Shown here piece by piece: positions 11,038-21,826 of a DNA stretch of 64,000 nucleotides. Source of the stretch: Uranotaenia lowii (Eukaryota; Arthropoda; Insecta; Diptera; Culicidae). Both the position numbers and the translations under genes were made by a program. Within the stretch, counting starts at the first letter, position 1. The number at the start of each line of letters is the position of its first letter. The stretch is from the NCBI RefSeq assembly GCF_029784155.1, contig NC_073693.1, positions 140,419,988-140,483,987 of the forward strand, in the 5' to 3' direction. The notes under the pieces were generated by a model. That model had not been told where the DNA came from, did no database searches, and saw only the letters and a program-made list of their open reading frames with translations.

Positions 11038-11835
11038 ATGAATTTTAACCTTGTATTTTCAAAAGTTATACCGAAAAACAGAGCAGATGGAAAAATGCAA
11101 ATTTGCATTCGTTACCTTAATAAGTCCTAGTCAGTTTTCAAATCCTTTGCACCTCGAAAAATGTGAGTTTTGTATCCTTGTGTTATAATTGTGGATGCAG
11201 ATTTTGAGTTTGAAGATGAATTAAAATCCTTTTCTCAAAACACCAATTCCTTCACATTGAATCAGCTTTTATAAATAGTTTTTATTCCCTTTGGACTCAA
11301 AAAAACTCATAGGGAACGCAAAAATTACAAACACTGTCCACAATTTCTTCTTTTTATTTAATGTTGCTCTGGAATCTCATGTGTTTTATAAACGCATTAA
11401 CTCGAACTTAGAAATCTTTAAAAGGTTTTTACAACTTAAACACAACAAGATTTATCACAATTGGATAATGTATGTAAATTTAGGCAAATGAGGGATATTA
11501 GTGACAATTTAAAAAAATGTTTCTACATTTCATTACCTAGCTCAAATGTTAAGTAGATTAATGGTTACCAAATTCAAATTCAACACTCTATGTAATTCAA
11601 TAGAAGTTTATTGATATAATTCCGGCCAGCGAATTGCAAGTTACAGCTGCTTCAGTTTGGTAAACCGTCTTTTCTTCAATCTTGAGTCTTTAAGTGATAA
11701 ACAAACCTTTTCGTTTATAAATCACCTCCACGGAGTGGAAAATTTTGGAAAATTCAAAAGCACATCTACTTGGAGAATTTTATTTTTTTTATAGGAATTC
11801 GAGCATTAACGGGTATTTTGTAACGATTTTTTGCC

Positions 11836-11880
11836 GCTTGGGGGGGGGGGGGGTGATCACCCCGATCACCCCCCCCCCCC
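11836..11880. repeat. G-tract / C-tract palindrome at the hAT-like right end
   Basis: About 14 G are followed by tgatcaccccgatca and about 14 C. The two tracts can pair around the tgatca core; the G tract could also form a quadruplex. It sits immediately inside the right terminus of the hAT-like element, mirroring the G tract near 8458 inside the left end. Confidence 0.8.
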
Positions 11881-12180
11881 ATAGGACCGCGCCTGGATCA
11901 GGCGTTATACTCCTCATCCTCCTAAAAAAAAAATTACATTTGTATCACAGAACCGCGTTCCTACTTTTAAATAATAGCAAAAAAGGATAGACTTTGAAAT
12001 CAATATATCAAAATATTTATGTCTGCTTTAAATTTTGAAAGTGATAATTTTCGAAATAAACATTTTTGAAGAGCATTCATTCTGAAGTATTTCTTGAATC
12101 TATTTATTGATATTCAAACTTACGAAATTAATCAAGCCATGAATAAAAAAAAAACGAAAATATAGCTATCGAAAGCAAAC

Positions 12181-12830
12181 ATGCATAATAGCTTGGAATG
12201 TCTAAACCAGATCACAGCCCGATATCGGTTTTCTATATCCAATTGTGCAGAATCGAAATTCACAACATCTCGTCATCTCTGGTTCGAAATCCACTCTTCG
12301 GAATGTCGCTGCCGTTTTCCGTCGCCATCAATATTGATTATGATTTGGAACATTAATTTTAAGCCGCCTGACTGGGTCCGCATGGTGTCGAAGTGTGATT
12401 TCTCTTCTAGCCCGGATTGCGATTTGCGATTGGTGGCCACCACGAAATATGCCACGAAATGGCATTCAGACAGAAGATTCCCTCGCGCTGCTTCGAGAGG
12501 GAAATCGCAGAGCGCTAACTTTGCATAATTTCGGAACTTTGAATTGATTGGGAAGTATTTTTTTCTTTCTTTCTTCCCATGTCGACGGCCGGCATTTACT
12601 TTCTCTATCTCGCTCTCTATTTGGGACTTTTTTTTTTAGCTTACATATTTTGCGGACGAACGATGTCGTGGACCGATTTTGGGTGCCGATTTTATATTCT
12701 CTTATTTGCTGCCCTTGTTGTGGCTGCCAGTGAAAGTGAAAATTGTAATTCAATTACCAAAACAGTTCGATTTTGGGATAAACTAATAAAATTGAATAGC
12801 GATCGGAAATCGGATTAGCAGCCAGCAGTG
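12181..12830. other. GC-richer island with small open frames
   Basis: This stretch is clearly less AT-rich than the sequence on either side. The plus-strand frame beginning at ATG 12579 (79 codons to 12818) contains two hydrophobic stretches. From its internal Met, MSWTDFGCRF is followed by YILLFAALVVAA, which reads like a signal peptide. No splice signal or poly(A) site supports it, and open frames exist on the minus strand too. It may be a regulatory island, a first coding exon, or nothing. Confidence 0.25.
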
Positions 12831-14430
12831 GCAGGGCATTATCATAATTGTATCGTTAGTTAGCATGAATTCTGATTTAAAATATTTGTAGTTTTAAATT
12901 TTTATTTTCGTATAATGTCTTTCTTTTTCTTTTATTCAAAACATTATTCGATGTAATACTGCGTTTTCATTTCGCAATAATTCATAAATTATTAACACAA
13001 CATTTTGCTAAAATGTCATTCAAAGAGTGAACCACATCATTCTCAAATTATCACAAAAACGATCTCATAGTTAAGTGATTCTTTTAACTTGAATCTTTCT
13101 ATGTTTTTAATCTTATCTTTTTCAAAATTCAGTTCATTGAGATTATCAAGTCTTGTATTGTTTCATCAGTTACTGAAGTTCAGTTTCATAGTTTTTCTAA
13201 ATTTGAAAACATAGGATCTTTGTTTAGGGTACTAAACTCATTAGGATTCCTAATCTGACTTTTTTCAATGATAAACGATTCTGTGTTTTAAACATTGAAT
13301 CTGTAATCTGATTTTTTAATCAGTTTTGCACATTTTTGGCTTCGAGGGCATCGAATGAAACTTTTGTCACATTTAAAATAGCAATTTTTTGGTGATGGCC
13401 CCACAGGCCCATTTGGGTTTGACGACAATTTTTTTCTATCTGATGAAAAATCATATTCATAAACATCTCATGAAAAGGTTTTTTGTGTTTCAAGATATAA
13501 AATTGAAATGCACATTTAGTGCAACTTATGCTTTGGCTCCTATTGTAGCGTTGAATCTCTTTTTTTTTTAATTCATATTTTGGTTCTCAGAACTTGATTT
13601 ATAATTACGATTTAAATGGTGAATGGTGATTCTGAATATAATCTGATTTTAAGTTTCGAATTCCTAAACTCTTATATGTGTATCTCGATGGAATTTGAAT
13701 ATAATTACATATTTTGTTTATTATTTTTTTTTTTTTAATTTTGTATTCTCTCATGATACTTCCCAATTGTCATTAGGTAACTATTTTACGATGAAGCAAA
13801 AACCAGACGATCAATGATGGAATGAATGTCATTTAAAATATCTTCCGGTCATTTTTCTAAATTAGAGAATTTTATTTGGTGATAAGAGTGATAATCAGAG
13901 CTTTCAGAAATTTCTTAACTCTTCCGCAATGTTTGCACGTGATTAATTAACAATTTGTATTTGAAGATACCAGAAACTATCTTCTACGCAGACAACATGG
14001 CTATGTGGAGACAGTGTACCGAACTCATCTTCAATTCTTTTACACGTTTAAAATGTTTTGTATTCTCTGGGATAGTATTTGAAAAAAAAATCGAATCATA
14101 GGGCTCCCCGTGAAAAATTGCCCCGGGCTCCCCAATGGCTAAATTCGGACCTGTATTTGAGTAAAACCGATCTTCGATAACTGGTAAATTAGGAAACTCA
14201 TGTTTGTCATGTTCATTCATTCTTCTTCATTCAATCAAGGATTCGGATTTTGCCTAGACATGCCTGACATCATTGAAGAAAGTTTTCGAAGATTTAATAT
14301 TGAATATTTTAACTAATTAAACAGCTTTGTAGAGGACTGCAAAGCTTTTTTTGTTTAGTTTCGATTATAGTCGATTGAACATCTTTATGTCATTCGCGAC
14401 TTATATCAACGATACAGTTGGCGAACAGTC
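12831..14430. other. AT-rich stretch, nothing recognised
   Basis: Long T runs and no conserved frame, inverted repeat or tandem array detected by eye. Short open frames here are of chance length for this composition. Confidence 0.4.
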
Positions 14431-14434
14431 ATTG

Positions 14435-14545
14435 AAAAACTTATCCGTTACAACTGTGATCGATGTTTACTCCTGGGCTCGAACTCACGAACATCGGCTT
14501 AGGAAGCAACTAACTTGCCAACTTAGCATTGTCACAATCTCCAGG
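14435..14545 (-). repeat. tRNA-derived SINE fragment
   Basis: On the minus strand the sequence runs ...tgctaagttggcaagttag..., then gccgatgttcgtgagttcga and gcccagg. This gives a D-arm/A-box-like string followed by a GAGTTCGAGCCC B-box about 40 bases downstream, the spacing of a tRNA head. The stems do not pair well enough for a functional tRNA. Confidence 0.5.
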
Positions 14546-14892
14546 ACTACGAAACGATTTTACTTATGCTTTAAAAAATATCAAAGTTTTGATTTGGTCA
14601 AAATCTTCTTTAAAATTTCCTTATTTGACATAATCGGAAAAAAATACAAATTGGGAACTCCCATTTTTTCCCAGAGTTGAAAATTATTCGCGATCTTCAG
14701 CAAAGTTGACCATTGAATTTAAAATTTTATTTCTAATAATTTTGTAATTTTCTTTAATTTTGTCAAAAAAATTAACAAATTTATAAAATTAATTTTCACC
14801 TGCCATCATTAGTTATCTCGAAACAAGAGCTGATAGAAAAAAATGATTACGTGTTTCGAATCAACGCCTTCAGATTATTCCAAATTAGCTCT

Positions 14893-14992
14893 ACAATTAA
14901 GCCGGAACAAATATCAAATTCCTCCATTGTCAACATTGGTCCCCCCCCCCCCCCCCCCCCTTTGGTTTTCCGAAAATCAGGAAGGGGGAATA
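14893..14992 (+). repeat. Dispersed poly-C repeat, copy 2
   Basis: ccggaacaaatatcaaattc, a spacer, ggt, about 19-20 C, then tttggttttcc and ggaaggggga. This is the same arrangement as copy 1 at 2826. Confidence 0.6.
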
Positions 14993-15597
14993 AAAGAATG
15001 TTAAGGTCTAACGGTAGAAGATGGAAATTGTATTATTTTTTGTATTCGAGATTTTTTTTAAATTTTCGATCTTAAATAACATGATTTTTAAAATTATTAC
15101 AATGAACATGGTATGCAAGTTTGTTGCAAGCAAGCTTTTGTCCAATTTTTCCGATTTCTTTAAAATTAAGATGATTTTTTAACGACCTAATTAGCAATTC
15201 TCTCAAACGGCTTCAGATACAAATATCCCGAGGTGTTTCATTAAGGTTTTAAAAGCGCATTCTGCATTCTTTGTAATCCACTGAGAAAATATTTTATGTT
15301 GAAGCTTTATTTGAGCTTTTAGAGCTGATGGTTTCGAAAAGCTAAGCATTTCTTAGGGCTGTGATAAGAAAATAAATAAACAAGATACTGTCGTGATTAT
15401 ACGATTCATACGAATCTTAATTCAGAGATTCACTCAGATACTTCTGTCGCTTACAAGAATAGATCAATGATCGACTTTGTTTTGTTTGTTTTGCCTAGTG
15501 TTGCCAATATAGTAAACGTTGCTAAAGAAACATCCATTTCAATCTGTGATTTCACTGCCGCCCTGTCTTTGTTTACCAGAGCTGGAACATAGTCAAA

Positions 15598-15830
15598 CAA
15601 AATTCTGCGCTTCCTGAGCCAATCTGTCTTTTTACCAGTTGGCCGAATCAGAAACAATTTGTTCCTATCGGCAGCCTTAAAAGTCTGCGCTCGCTAAGAT
15701 TATCCGTTTATCACCGGTGGCCAGATCATAAACAAACAATTGTAGCCACAGCCTTAAAAATCTGTGCTCTCTGAGCCAAGCCGTCTTTTTACCGGGTGGC
15801 CTTATAAGAAACTTTTTATTTCGTACACCC
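15598..15830 (-). repeat. Tandem repeat, about 79-bp unit, three copies
   Basis: Three diverged units contain tctgcgct..ctgagccaa, tctttttacc..tggcc and gcagcctta-like segments at about 15600, 15679 and 15757. On the minus strand units 1 and 3 translate to related peptides (FLIRPTGKKTDWLRKRRIL and FLIRPPGKKTAWLREHRFL), while the middle unit is broken. They may derive from a coding repeat or simply share a frame by duplication. Confidence 0.55.
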
Positions 15831-16172
15831 AAAATAATAGGGAAATTATTTATACGGGATTTTCCACGTAAACTTAGATTTTGTTGCATCATATCGTTTT
15901 TACGTGAATCTTTTAGTAACCACAGTGTATAAAGGACGCCTTGGTAGTAATTACTTTACTTCCACATAACTTACTCATGATTTTCACGTAAAGTCTAAGA
16001 GATGGCGTTTGTAGTTATTTTTCTCAAGCGTGCTAGTAAATTCTTATAAGAATTAAAGCTGATGTCAGTCAGCCGTTTACGGTTATTTCAAAGTTTCGCG
16101 TAATAATAGAATTCATTTGGCTACGGAAAGTGATTCGGTTTGAGAAGTTCCGGCGCATCGAGAAGGAAAGTC

Positions 16173-16409
16173 ATGTTTGGTAAACTCCGATTAGTGGCTC
16201 CTAGAAATCGTTGCATCCTGGTGAGTTCAATGCAAGTTATTTTTTTGATTGGTTTTGAATTCTAATTTTGTGGATGTTTTCAGGCCAGTCAACCGGGATC
16301 TCTAAAGGAAGCAAACCAGAAAGGAAATAGAAGGCCATATGCATGCAGAGTCCGCGGAATTCTCATTACAAAAAATTGTTGTGACAGTAAATGTTGTGTT
16401 GAATATTAA
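16173..16409 (+). CDS. Candidate small two-exon gene, 57 residues
   Basis: ATG 16173 opens a 16-codon exon (MFGKLRLVAPRNRCIL) that ends exactly at a GTGAGT donor (16221). A 63-bp intron ends gtttt-cag at 16283. The second exon (16284-16406) continues in the same phase for 41 codons (ASQPGSLKEA ... CCDSKCCVEY) and stops at TAA 16407. AATAAA follows at 16417-16422. A TATAAA lies near 15926, and tcagtc (arthropod initiator-like) near 16065. Exons are GC-richer than the intron and flanks. The product would be small, basic and cysteine-containing (a CC..KCC cluster near the C-terminus). No family is recognised. It could be a genuine short protein gene, the start of a longer alternative transcript, or a lncRNA with a chance frame. 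Confidence 0.45.
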
Positions 16410-16416
16410 TGGTGGT

Positions 16417-16422
16417 AATAAA
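16417..16422 (+). terminator. Poly(A) signal AATAAA
   Basis: AATAAA lies eight bases after the stop codon of the 16173-16409 candidate. This is unusually close, but is seen in compact insect genes. In AT-rich DNA the hexamer also occurs by chance. Confidence 0.35.
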
Positions 16423-18780
16423 TTTGATTAAATTTCATATTCGTTGTTATTTATGTAAAACAAAAAAAAAATGATTACCTATCATTTTGCAACTACTTAT
16501 ACGTTCAAAAAGCACATATTTGAAATAAACTTTTGACTATTGAATTGCTATGAACTTAAAACCGATTTTAAAACTCTGAGATTGTTTTCATTCTGTTTAA
16601 TTTCTTATAATTATGATCTGAAAATATCTTGTTGTTTTTATCAATTCTGAAATTCATTTCTCATTGTGAATTGTGGTCCAGAAATTTTATTTCTAAATTT
16701 TAATTTCATTCTCAAATAAAGTAATGAAATATCTTAATTTTAAAAATGGATTTAAATAGAAACGAATGAAATGAAATTTTAATCATTTATTCATATTATT
16801 AACGAATATTCAACAAGAGAGTTTGAAAAATATGAAAAAATACTGTTTTTAATTTCTTTTCCTCTCAATTTTTTAAAACGATTTTGAAAAAATAATTAAA
16901 AACTATAAAATGAAGGATAATTTTCTAAAAACATATTTAAGGCAAAAAATCAAATTGGTGTGAAAAATTTAAGATCTGCTTTTGATTGAATTGGGAGTGT
17001 TGAAAAATGTGTGCATTTTTTAAAGACAATAACTGTGCAATATTACAAAGAAATTGAAAAGGTATTTATTAAATGATCAATTTTCTCGATTACTGCGAGT
17101 AATATTGGCTTCTGAAAAAAGTTACAGAAGATTTCTATTTAATTTGTTTTTACAAATCTACGGAAATAAAGGAATTTGAACGAATTTGAAAGAAATGAAT
17201 TGTAGATATTTTTAAGAATAGTTCGTTTTTCAGTATTGTCAAATTACATTTTTTGTTTTAAAGATTGCCCGGTTTTTGTGTTCTTGGCCGGATATTTGTT
17301 TAGTATAAAATATCAAAACGGATCGGCTAGGCCCGGTTGCCCGGATTTTGTTGATAAATGTCCAGATTTTCCCGGGATTTTTTTCATTTTATTGGCTAAA
17401 ATGAACAAAAAAACTCAAATCGAGTAATATTTTTCTAAATTGTTGTTATCAAAAATTAAATTTTTTGAACGAGAACATGAACGATTTTATGGAAGCCAAC
17501 TTAAAATCGGCTATTGTTTTGATAAAAAAAAATGTTTCAATTGTATTGCTTCTTGATTTTTTAGCTATGTATAATTTATGGATTTTTTCCCAAATTTGTC
17601 CTAGAAATTACCCAGTTTTTAAGTTGAAGATTTTGAAATCAAGCATTGAATCTCTGAAATTAAATTAAGAAATCTAGGCCAAATCTGGATCGTTCATGAA
17701 ATAAAGGATAATCAATAGATTTATAATCAGTTTTTAGTATTTATGCAGGTTAATTTGTTTATCAGCTGGAATTCAGAAAAATTGCTAAATTTTAAAATGA
17801 TATCATAGAATCCTAGCAGCCATAGCATCACTTGAGGTTATAGACTAAATCTGATTCACAACAAAATCTGACAAATTGTTCGAATTTATTATGCCAAAAT
17901 CTTTCGAAACAGTTTTTAAAACATATGCACCAAAAACGTTGTTTTCATGTGTGGGTAGTTGAAACTATTCTGTAATGAAAAGTCTTAATCAATTTCAAGA
18001 CAAGCAGCTATAAAAAGCTACATCAAAGAAAGCCTTAACACGAGAAGACTGGAAATTGAAAATTTACCTTTTTTTTTGCAAAACTATCAATTTTCTCGCG
18101 TCAATAATCCTTGGTATATGAGTTTCTCGATCTTAAATAGCTATCGACAGTAAGGTTTTAAACTTACCACTATTCTGGTTTTGGACATGAAAACATTCTA
18201 TTTTTCTTTTTTTTCTCAGGGGATTTCAAACAGCATCCCGAGAAAAGATTTTATGTCAGGTAGAAAAGAAGAAATATAAAACAAGTCTAAAGGAAGGGTT
18301 TAAAAAACGACATCAAATCGATAAATATGTTAAATGATTCCGACCGAAAAGAACTGAAATTGAGTTTTTAAACCCATAAAGTTATGCAATATTTGAAAAA
18401 AAGAATTAAAATTTTTTGTCTCAAACGATAAAGTAATTTGTAGAACTAAGGTGATATGTAATCATAAAATTAAACTTATGTGTATTTTTCAATGAAAAAA
18501 AAATGGGTTTAAGAGGTTCAATATTAAATAATAGTTACAATGTTAAAAAAATAAGAAAGTTAGACTGTAAGTAGAAGTCATACGCTTCTGAAGCGCCTAT
18601 CGGAAAATTGATCACCCCAATGGAAAATTTGAATCCAATTTGTTGAAGAAACATTCCCACAGAGTGGAAAATTTTGAAAATCCAAGGTGATCATCCAACA
18701 AACTCTGTTATTTATAAAAAATCAAATGAAAACGTTTGAAAATTTATAGTTTTCGATAAATTTGTGATGTCATAACGCAT
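16423..18780. other. AT-rich stretch, nothing recognised apart from a CCGG-rich patch
   Basis: No gene or inverted repeat supported. At 17262-17380 three short strings of the gcccgg/cccggattttg type occur within 120 bp, probably a remnant of an unidentified repeat. Confidence 0.35.
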
Positions 18781-18921
18781 GAAGCACCCATTGCAGTAAT
18801 TTTTGGTTTAAGTCGAATTAAATTATACTTTTTTCCATCAAAAATGTTTTTAAGGAAAAAGTGTAAGCGGTATACAAATGTTGCATCTAACCCTGCTTTC
18901 ACATGATGCCCCGTTTGACGG
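18781..18921 (-). mobile_element. Fragment of a CCGTNAAC-family MITE, copy 3
   Basis: Read on the minus strand it begins ccgtcaaacggggcatcatg and continues with ttagatgcaacattt and aaaaattactgcaatgggtg, matching copy 2 closely. The other end is missing and no TA remains at the right border, so this is a truncated copy. Confidence 0.65.
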
Positions 18922-19224
18922 TTCTTTATTTATTTAAAAACTTTATTTATTTTCTACATATCCTTCATCTCATCCCTACAGATACTAAAAAATCATGAAA
19001 AGACAGCAAAGTCAGCAAGTATTTTTTCTGTTACTTCTGATATATGTAAATAAAATGTTAAAAACTCTAACATTTAAGAGAAAATAATTCACAGCTATGC
19101 TGAAAACTTTGATTTGTTCATTTTTACAGCTCAAGAAGTATTTGTGTTGTGAAACTTTGCATTTTATCAACGTATTGCACCGGCAATAAAATTAGCATAG
19201 ATAAGCCGAAACAGATTCCGAATA

Positions 19225-20406
19225 CACTGCCGGCCAAAAGTTTGGGATCACCCACTAAAAAACATGCAAATTTTGATCGTTCATATCTCAGCCGTCTTAG
19301 GACATATTGAAAATCTTCTGATCTCATTTGAAAGATAATGAGCAATAGCTATCTCGGAGGTATTTTGCCCAAATATAATGTTTTAGTTTTGAACTTAAAA
19401 CTTAACCTAAAGTTATAACATTTTCAAAAAATCGCACTCAATATTCAAAGCCGATCATCTCGGGATAGGGTGGACCAAATCTCAAAATTTGAGTGGCATT
19501 AGAATTCCTGTTCTTTACTTCTCAAAACACAATCAAAAAATTTTATGAAAAAATTCAAAAACGTATTTTTAATCAATAAAATAGACGCTTGAGTTGCCGA
19601 CCAAAAGTTTGGGATCACCTCTTTATATGGTGAGTTTGGGATCATTCTTATAAAAACATGCAAATTTATTTTATTCATATCTTTCTCATCTAACATCGTA
19701 TTGTAGATCTGAAGGGTTCATTTGGAAGTTAAGGAATTGTTATTTTTTAATAAATTCATTCAAAAAATATATTTTGAAGTGATAACCATAAAAAAATCAC
19801 CGGAAATTTATTGTTTTTTTGAAAGTTCCCAGATTTTTTTTATAGTTCTCACCTTAAAATATAATTTTTGAATAAATTTATTAAAAAACAACAATTCCTA
19901 AGCTTCCAAATGAACCCTTCAGATCTTCAATACGATGTTAGATAAGAAAGATATGAATAAAACAAATTTGCATGTTTTTATAAGAATGATCCCAAACTCA
20001 CCATACAAAGAGGTGATCCCAAACTTTTGGACGACAACTCAAGTGTCTATTTTATTGATTAAAAATACGTTTTTGAATTTTTTCACAAAATTTTTTGATT
20101 GTGTTTTGAGAAGTAAAGAACAGGAATTCGAATGCCACTCAAATTTTGAGATTTGGTCCACCCTATCCCGAGATGATCGGCTTTGAATATTGAGTGCGAT
20201 TTTTTGAAAATGTTATAACTTTAGGTTAAGTTTTAAGTTCAAAACTAAAACATTATATTTGGGCAAAATACCTCCGAGATAGCTATTGCTCATTATCTTT
20301 CAAATGAGATCAGAAGATTTTCAATATGTCCTAAGACGCCTGAGATATGAACGATCAAAATTTGCATGTTTTTTAGTGGGTGATCCCAAACTTTTGGCCG
20401 GCAGTG
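19225..20406. mobile_element. Foldback element: two arms of about 590 bp in inverted orientation
   Basis: The element starts cactgccggccaaaagtttg and ends with the exact inverse, flanked by TA (19223-19224 and 20407-20408). The whole left arm (19225 to about 19810) is repeated in inverse on the right (about 19822-20406) with few differences, leaving only a short spacer. Both arms carry an internal second copy of the terminal motif (ccaaaagtttgggatcacc). Each arm contains the same outward-running open frame (minus 19499-19696, plus 19935-20186, including NLHVFIRMIPNSPYKEVIPN), a consequence of the mirror structure. No transposase motif is seen. A Tc1/mariner-type non-autonomous foldback is the best reading. 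Confidence 0.85.
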
Positions 20407-20449
20407 TATGTACCATCAAACAAAAGTGTAGGGTAGGCCCAAATCAAAA

Positions 20450-20830
20450 ATGAAAAGTTCTGCACCGCCAGTACAATCACATTTATTGATATTAATGAGC
20501 TCGTCATCAACGATGAAACAATCTGAACATCCGGAACGAACCAGATGCAAATGTGATTGTTTTTTTTTGTCGAAAACAAGTGGCCAACGGCGACGGTCTC
20601 AGTCTATACTAAGTCCATTCGTAGATAATCCAGTCGGTTCGCGAGGGTCGAACGAGCTAATAGGGTGGCACATTAAAATGACACCACAGCCACTCTTTCT
20701 TTTTCTAGGCTGCAAGAAGTCACTTGCGCGCTATAATCCACCGTAAATTGACGGCACGTGACCCCGGTCCTTTTATCGGCCTAGGGACACGTGGCACGTG
20801 GTCGGATGTACCAGATTGAGTAATTTATAT
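20450..20830 (+). other. GC-richer island with open frames and a splice-acceptor-like site
   Basis: ATG 20450, in the context caaaaATG, opens 98 codons (MKSSAPPVQSHLL ... to 20746). A strong acceptor-like stretch (ctctttctttttctag, ending 20708) is followed by another frame of 36 codons (20709-20816, stop 20817). The two are not in the same phase and no donor links them. Coding potential is therefore uncertain. The three CACGTG boxes (next entry) lie in the second half. Confidence 0.3.
20755..20800. promoter_or_regulatory. Three canonical E-boxes (CACGTG)
   Basis: CACGTG occurs at 20755-20760, 20788-20793 and 20795-20800. The last two are separated by one base. CACGTG is bound by bHLH factors such as Clock/Cycle, Myc/Max and USF; closely spaced pairs are typical of clock-controlled enhancers. 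A palindromic hexamer three times in 46 bp is far above chance here. Function is inferred only from the motif. Confidence 0.45.
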
Positions 20831-21735
20831 CCGCCGGAATGTTCGCTGCTACTTTTTTGATTCGCTGGTTGGCTGGTTTGGTTCAGATTTGGAGATGTCT
20901 TCCTTTTATGGCGACCGACTACTGCTGCTAACTGTGGTGAGGACCATCAAAGCATAGGGGAGTGAAGATGGTTTTTCTTACATCCAGGAGGTAAGGGATC
21001 AAAACCTGCTCTAGACCAAGGAGAGCGGATGCTCACATGTGCCACTCCGGGATAAATATTAGTCGTGTGTGTGTGTCCGTATTTATGATGTGTTATGATT
21101 ATCGTTTTTATCTGCGATGGAAAAACTGTCCCGAGGGAATGAATCCCTGAAATGTCCCAATTGCCGTTCTGGTTCAATGGTGATAAAGCGATTATATCGT
21201 ATTGACTACCTACTAGTTATCATCCAATAATGTTTGACAGCTGGATGCATGGATGGGGCGCTGCCTTTCTTGAATAATGAAAACATCAATTACTTATCTC
21301 GGAAGATTGACAAATGAGACTGATACTGCGTACGATGGTGCTGTGGCTAGAGGAATATATTAAGGAACCAAGTTTATCCCTCTGGAACATGAATCTACAA
21401 TCGCTTCTTCCATATGATAAATCTTTTACTTTAATAAACTCATTGTACGAAAAATTTAGACGTGACTTAACCCTAATCGATTTTTTATTTAATTCTAACG
21501 TGATGCATCCAAAGAAGAGGTTGAAAAATTCAATGCCGCTGGGCGCTAACTCTATGCCAAAAATGCGCTGAAAAGTGTACTGTACCACAGATGATATCAT
21601 TGGAAAAGCACTACTGGCATAAAGACTCGAGATCCCAAGCAAAATGATTCATGATCACTACGTACAAGCGGAACAAAAAACATTTTATGCCATTTCATCC
21701 TATTGGATAATTTGTCACAAAATAAAAAAAAAATG
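20831..21735. other. Mixed stretch without a supported gene
   Basis: 20940-21180 contains a minus-strand string, ttggtctagagcaggttttg then atccc, that may be a degenerate SINE head, followed by a short GT run at 21064. A 118-codon open frame on the minus strand (21286-21642) has no ATG near its start, no splice signals and no recognisable domain; it is within chance length. Confidence 0.3.
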
Positions 21736-21737
21736 CG

Positions 21738-21826
21738 AATCGAACCCGAAGCAACATTCTTATTTCGACTTGCCAGTCCGATGAATTAGCCAGTGTACCA
21801 ACTGAGTCAGTAAGCAAACGAAGGTT
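21738..21826 (-). repeat. tRNA-derived sequence (SINE head or tRNA pseudogene)
   Basis: On the minus strand: tgactcagttggtacactgg (A-box-like) and, about 45 bases later, cgggttcgattcgc (B-box). The 3' side runs into a T tract, a possible Pol III terminator. Stem pairing is poor, so a working tRNA is unlikely. Confidence 0.5.

Larger units (their letters stand above)
8431..11895. mobile_element. hAT-like non-autonomous element, 3.46 kb, with 8-bp TSD
   Basis: The left end reads CAGGGGCGGTCCTA and the right end, inverted, CAGGCGCGGTCCTA. GATCAGGC directly precedes (8423-8430) and follows (11896-11903) the element as a perfect 8-bp duplication. CAG-type ends plus an 8-bp duplication are the hAT signature. 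Long G and C tracts lie just inside both ends. No transposase frame is visible. A 953-bp MITE (9350-10302) is inserted within it, so the hAT-like element is the older of the two. Confidence 0.8.

Noticed and set aside
12181..12528. 115-codon frame
   Set aside because: Minus-strand frames are open over the same bases; no signals. Kept only as part of a GC-richer island.
9350..18921. A single 9.6-kb element bounded by the inverted ccgtcaaacgggg motifs
   Set aside because: The left motif belongs to a complete 953-bp MITE ending at 10302; the right motif is a separate truncated copy.
20373..20579. Minus-strand frame ending in a string like a MULE transposase (TLLFDGTY)
   Set aside because: The last codons lie in the foldback element, and rejoining the flanks across it gives no continuing MULE motif.
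21286..21642. 118-codon minus-strand frame
   Set aside because: No ATG near the start, no splice signals, no domain; an overlapping plus-strand frame is also open.
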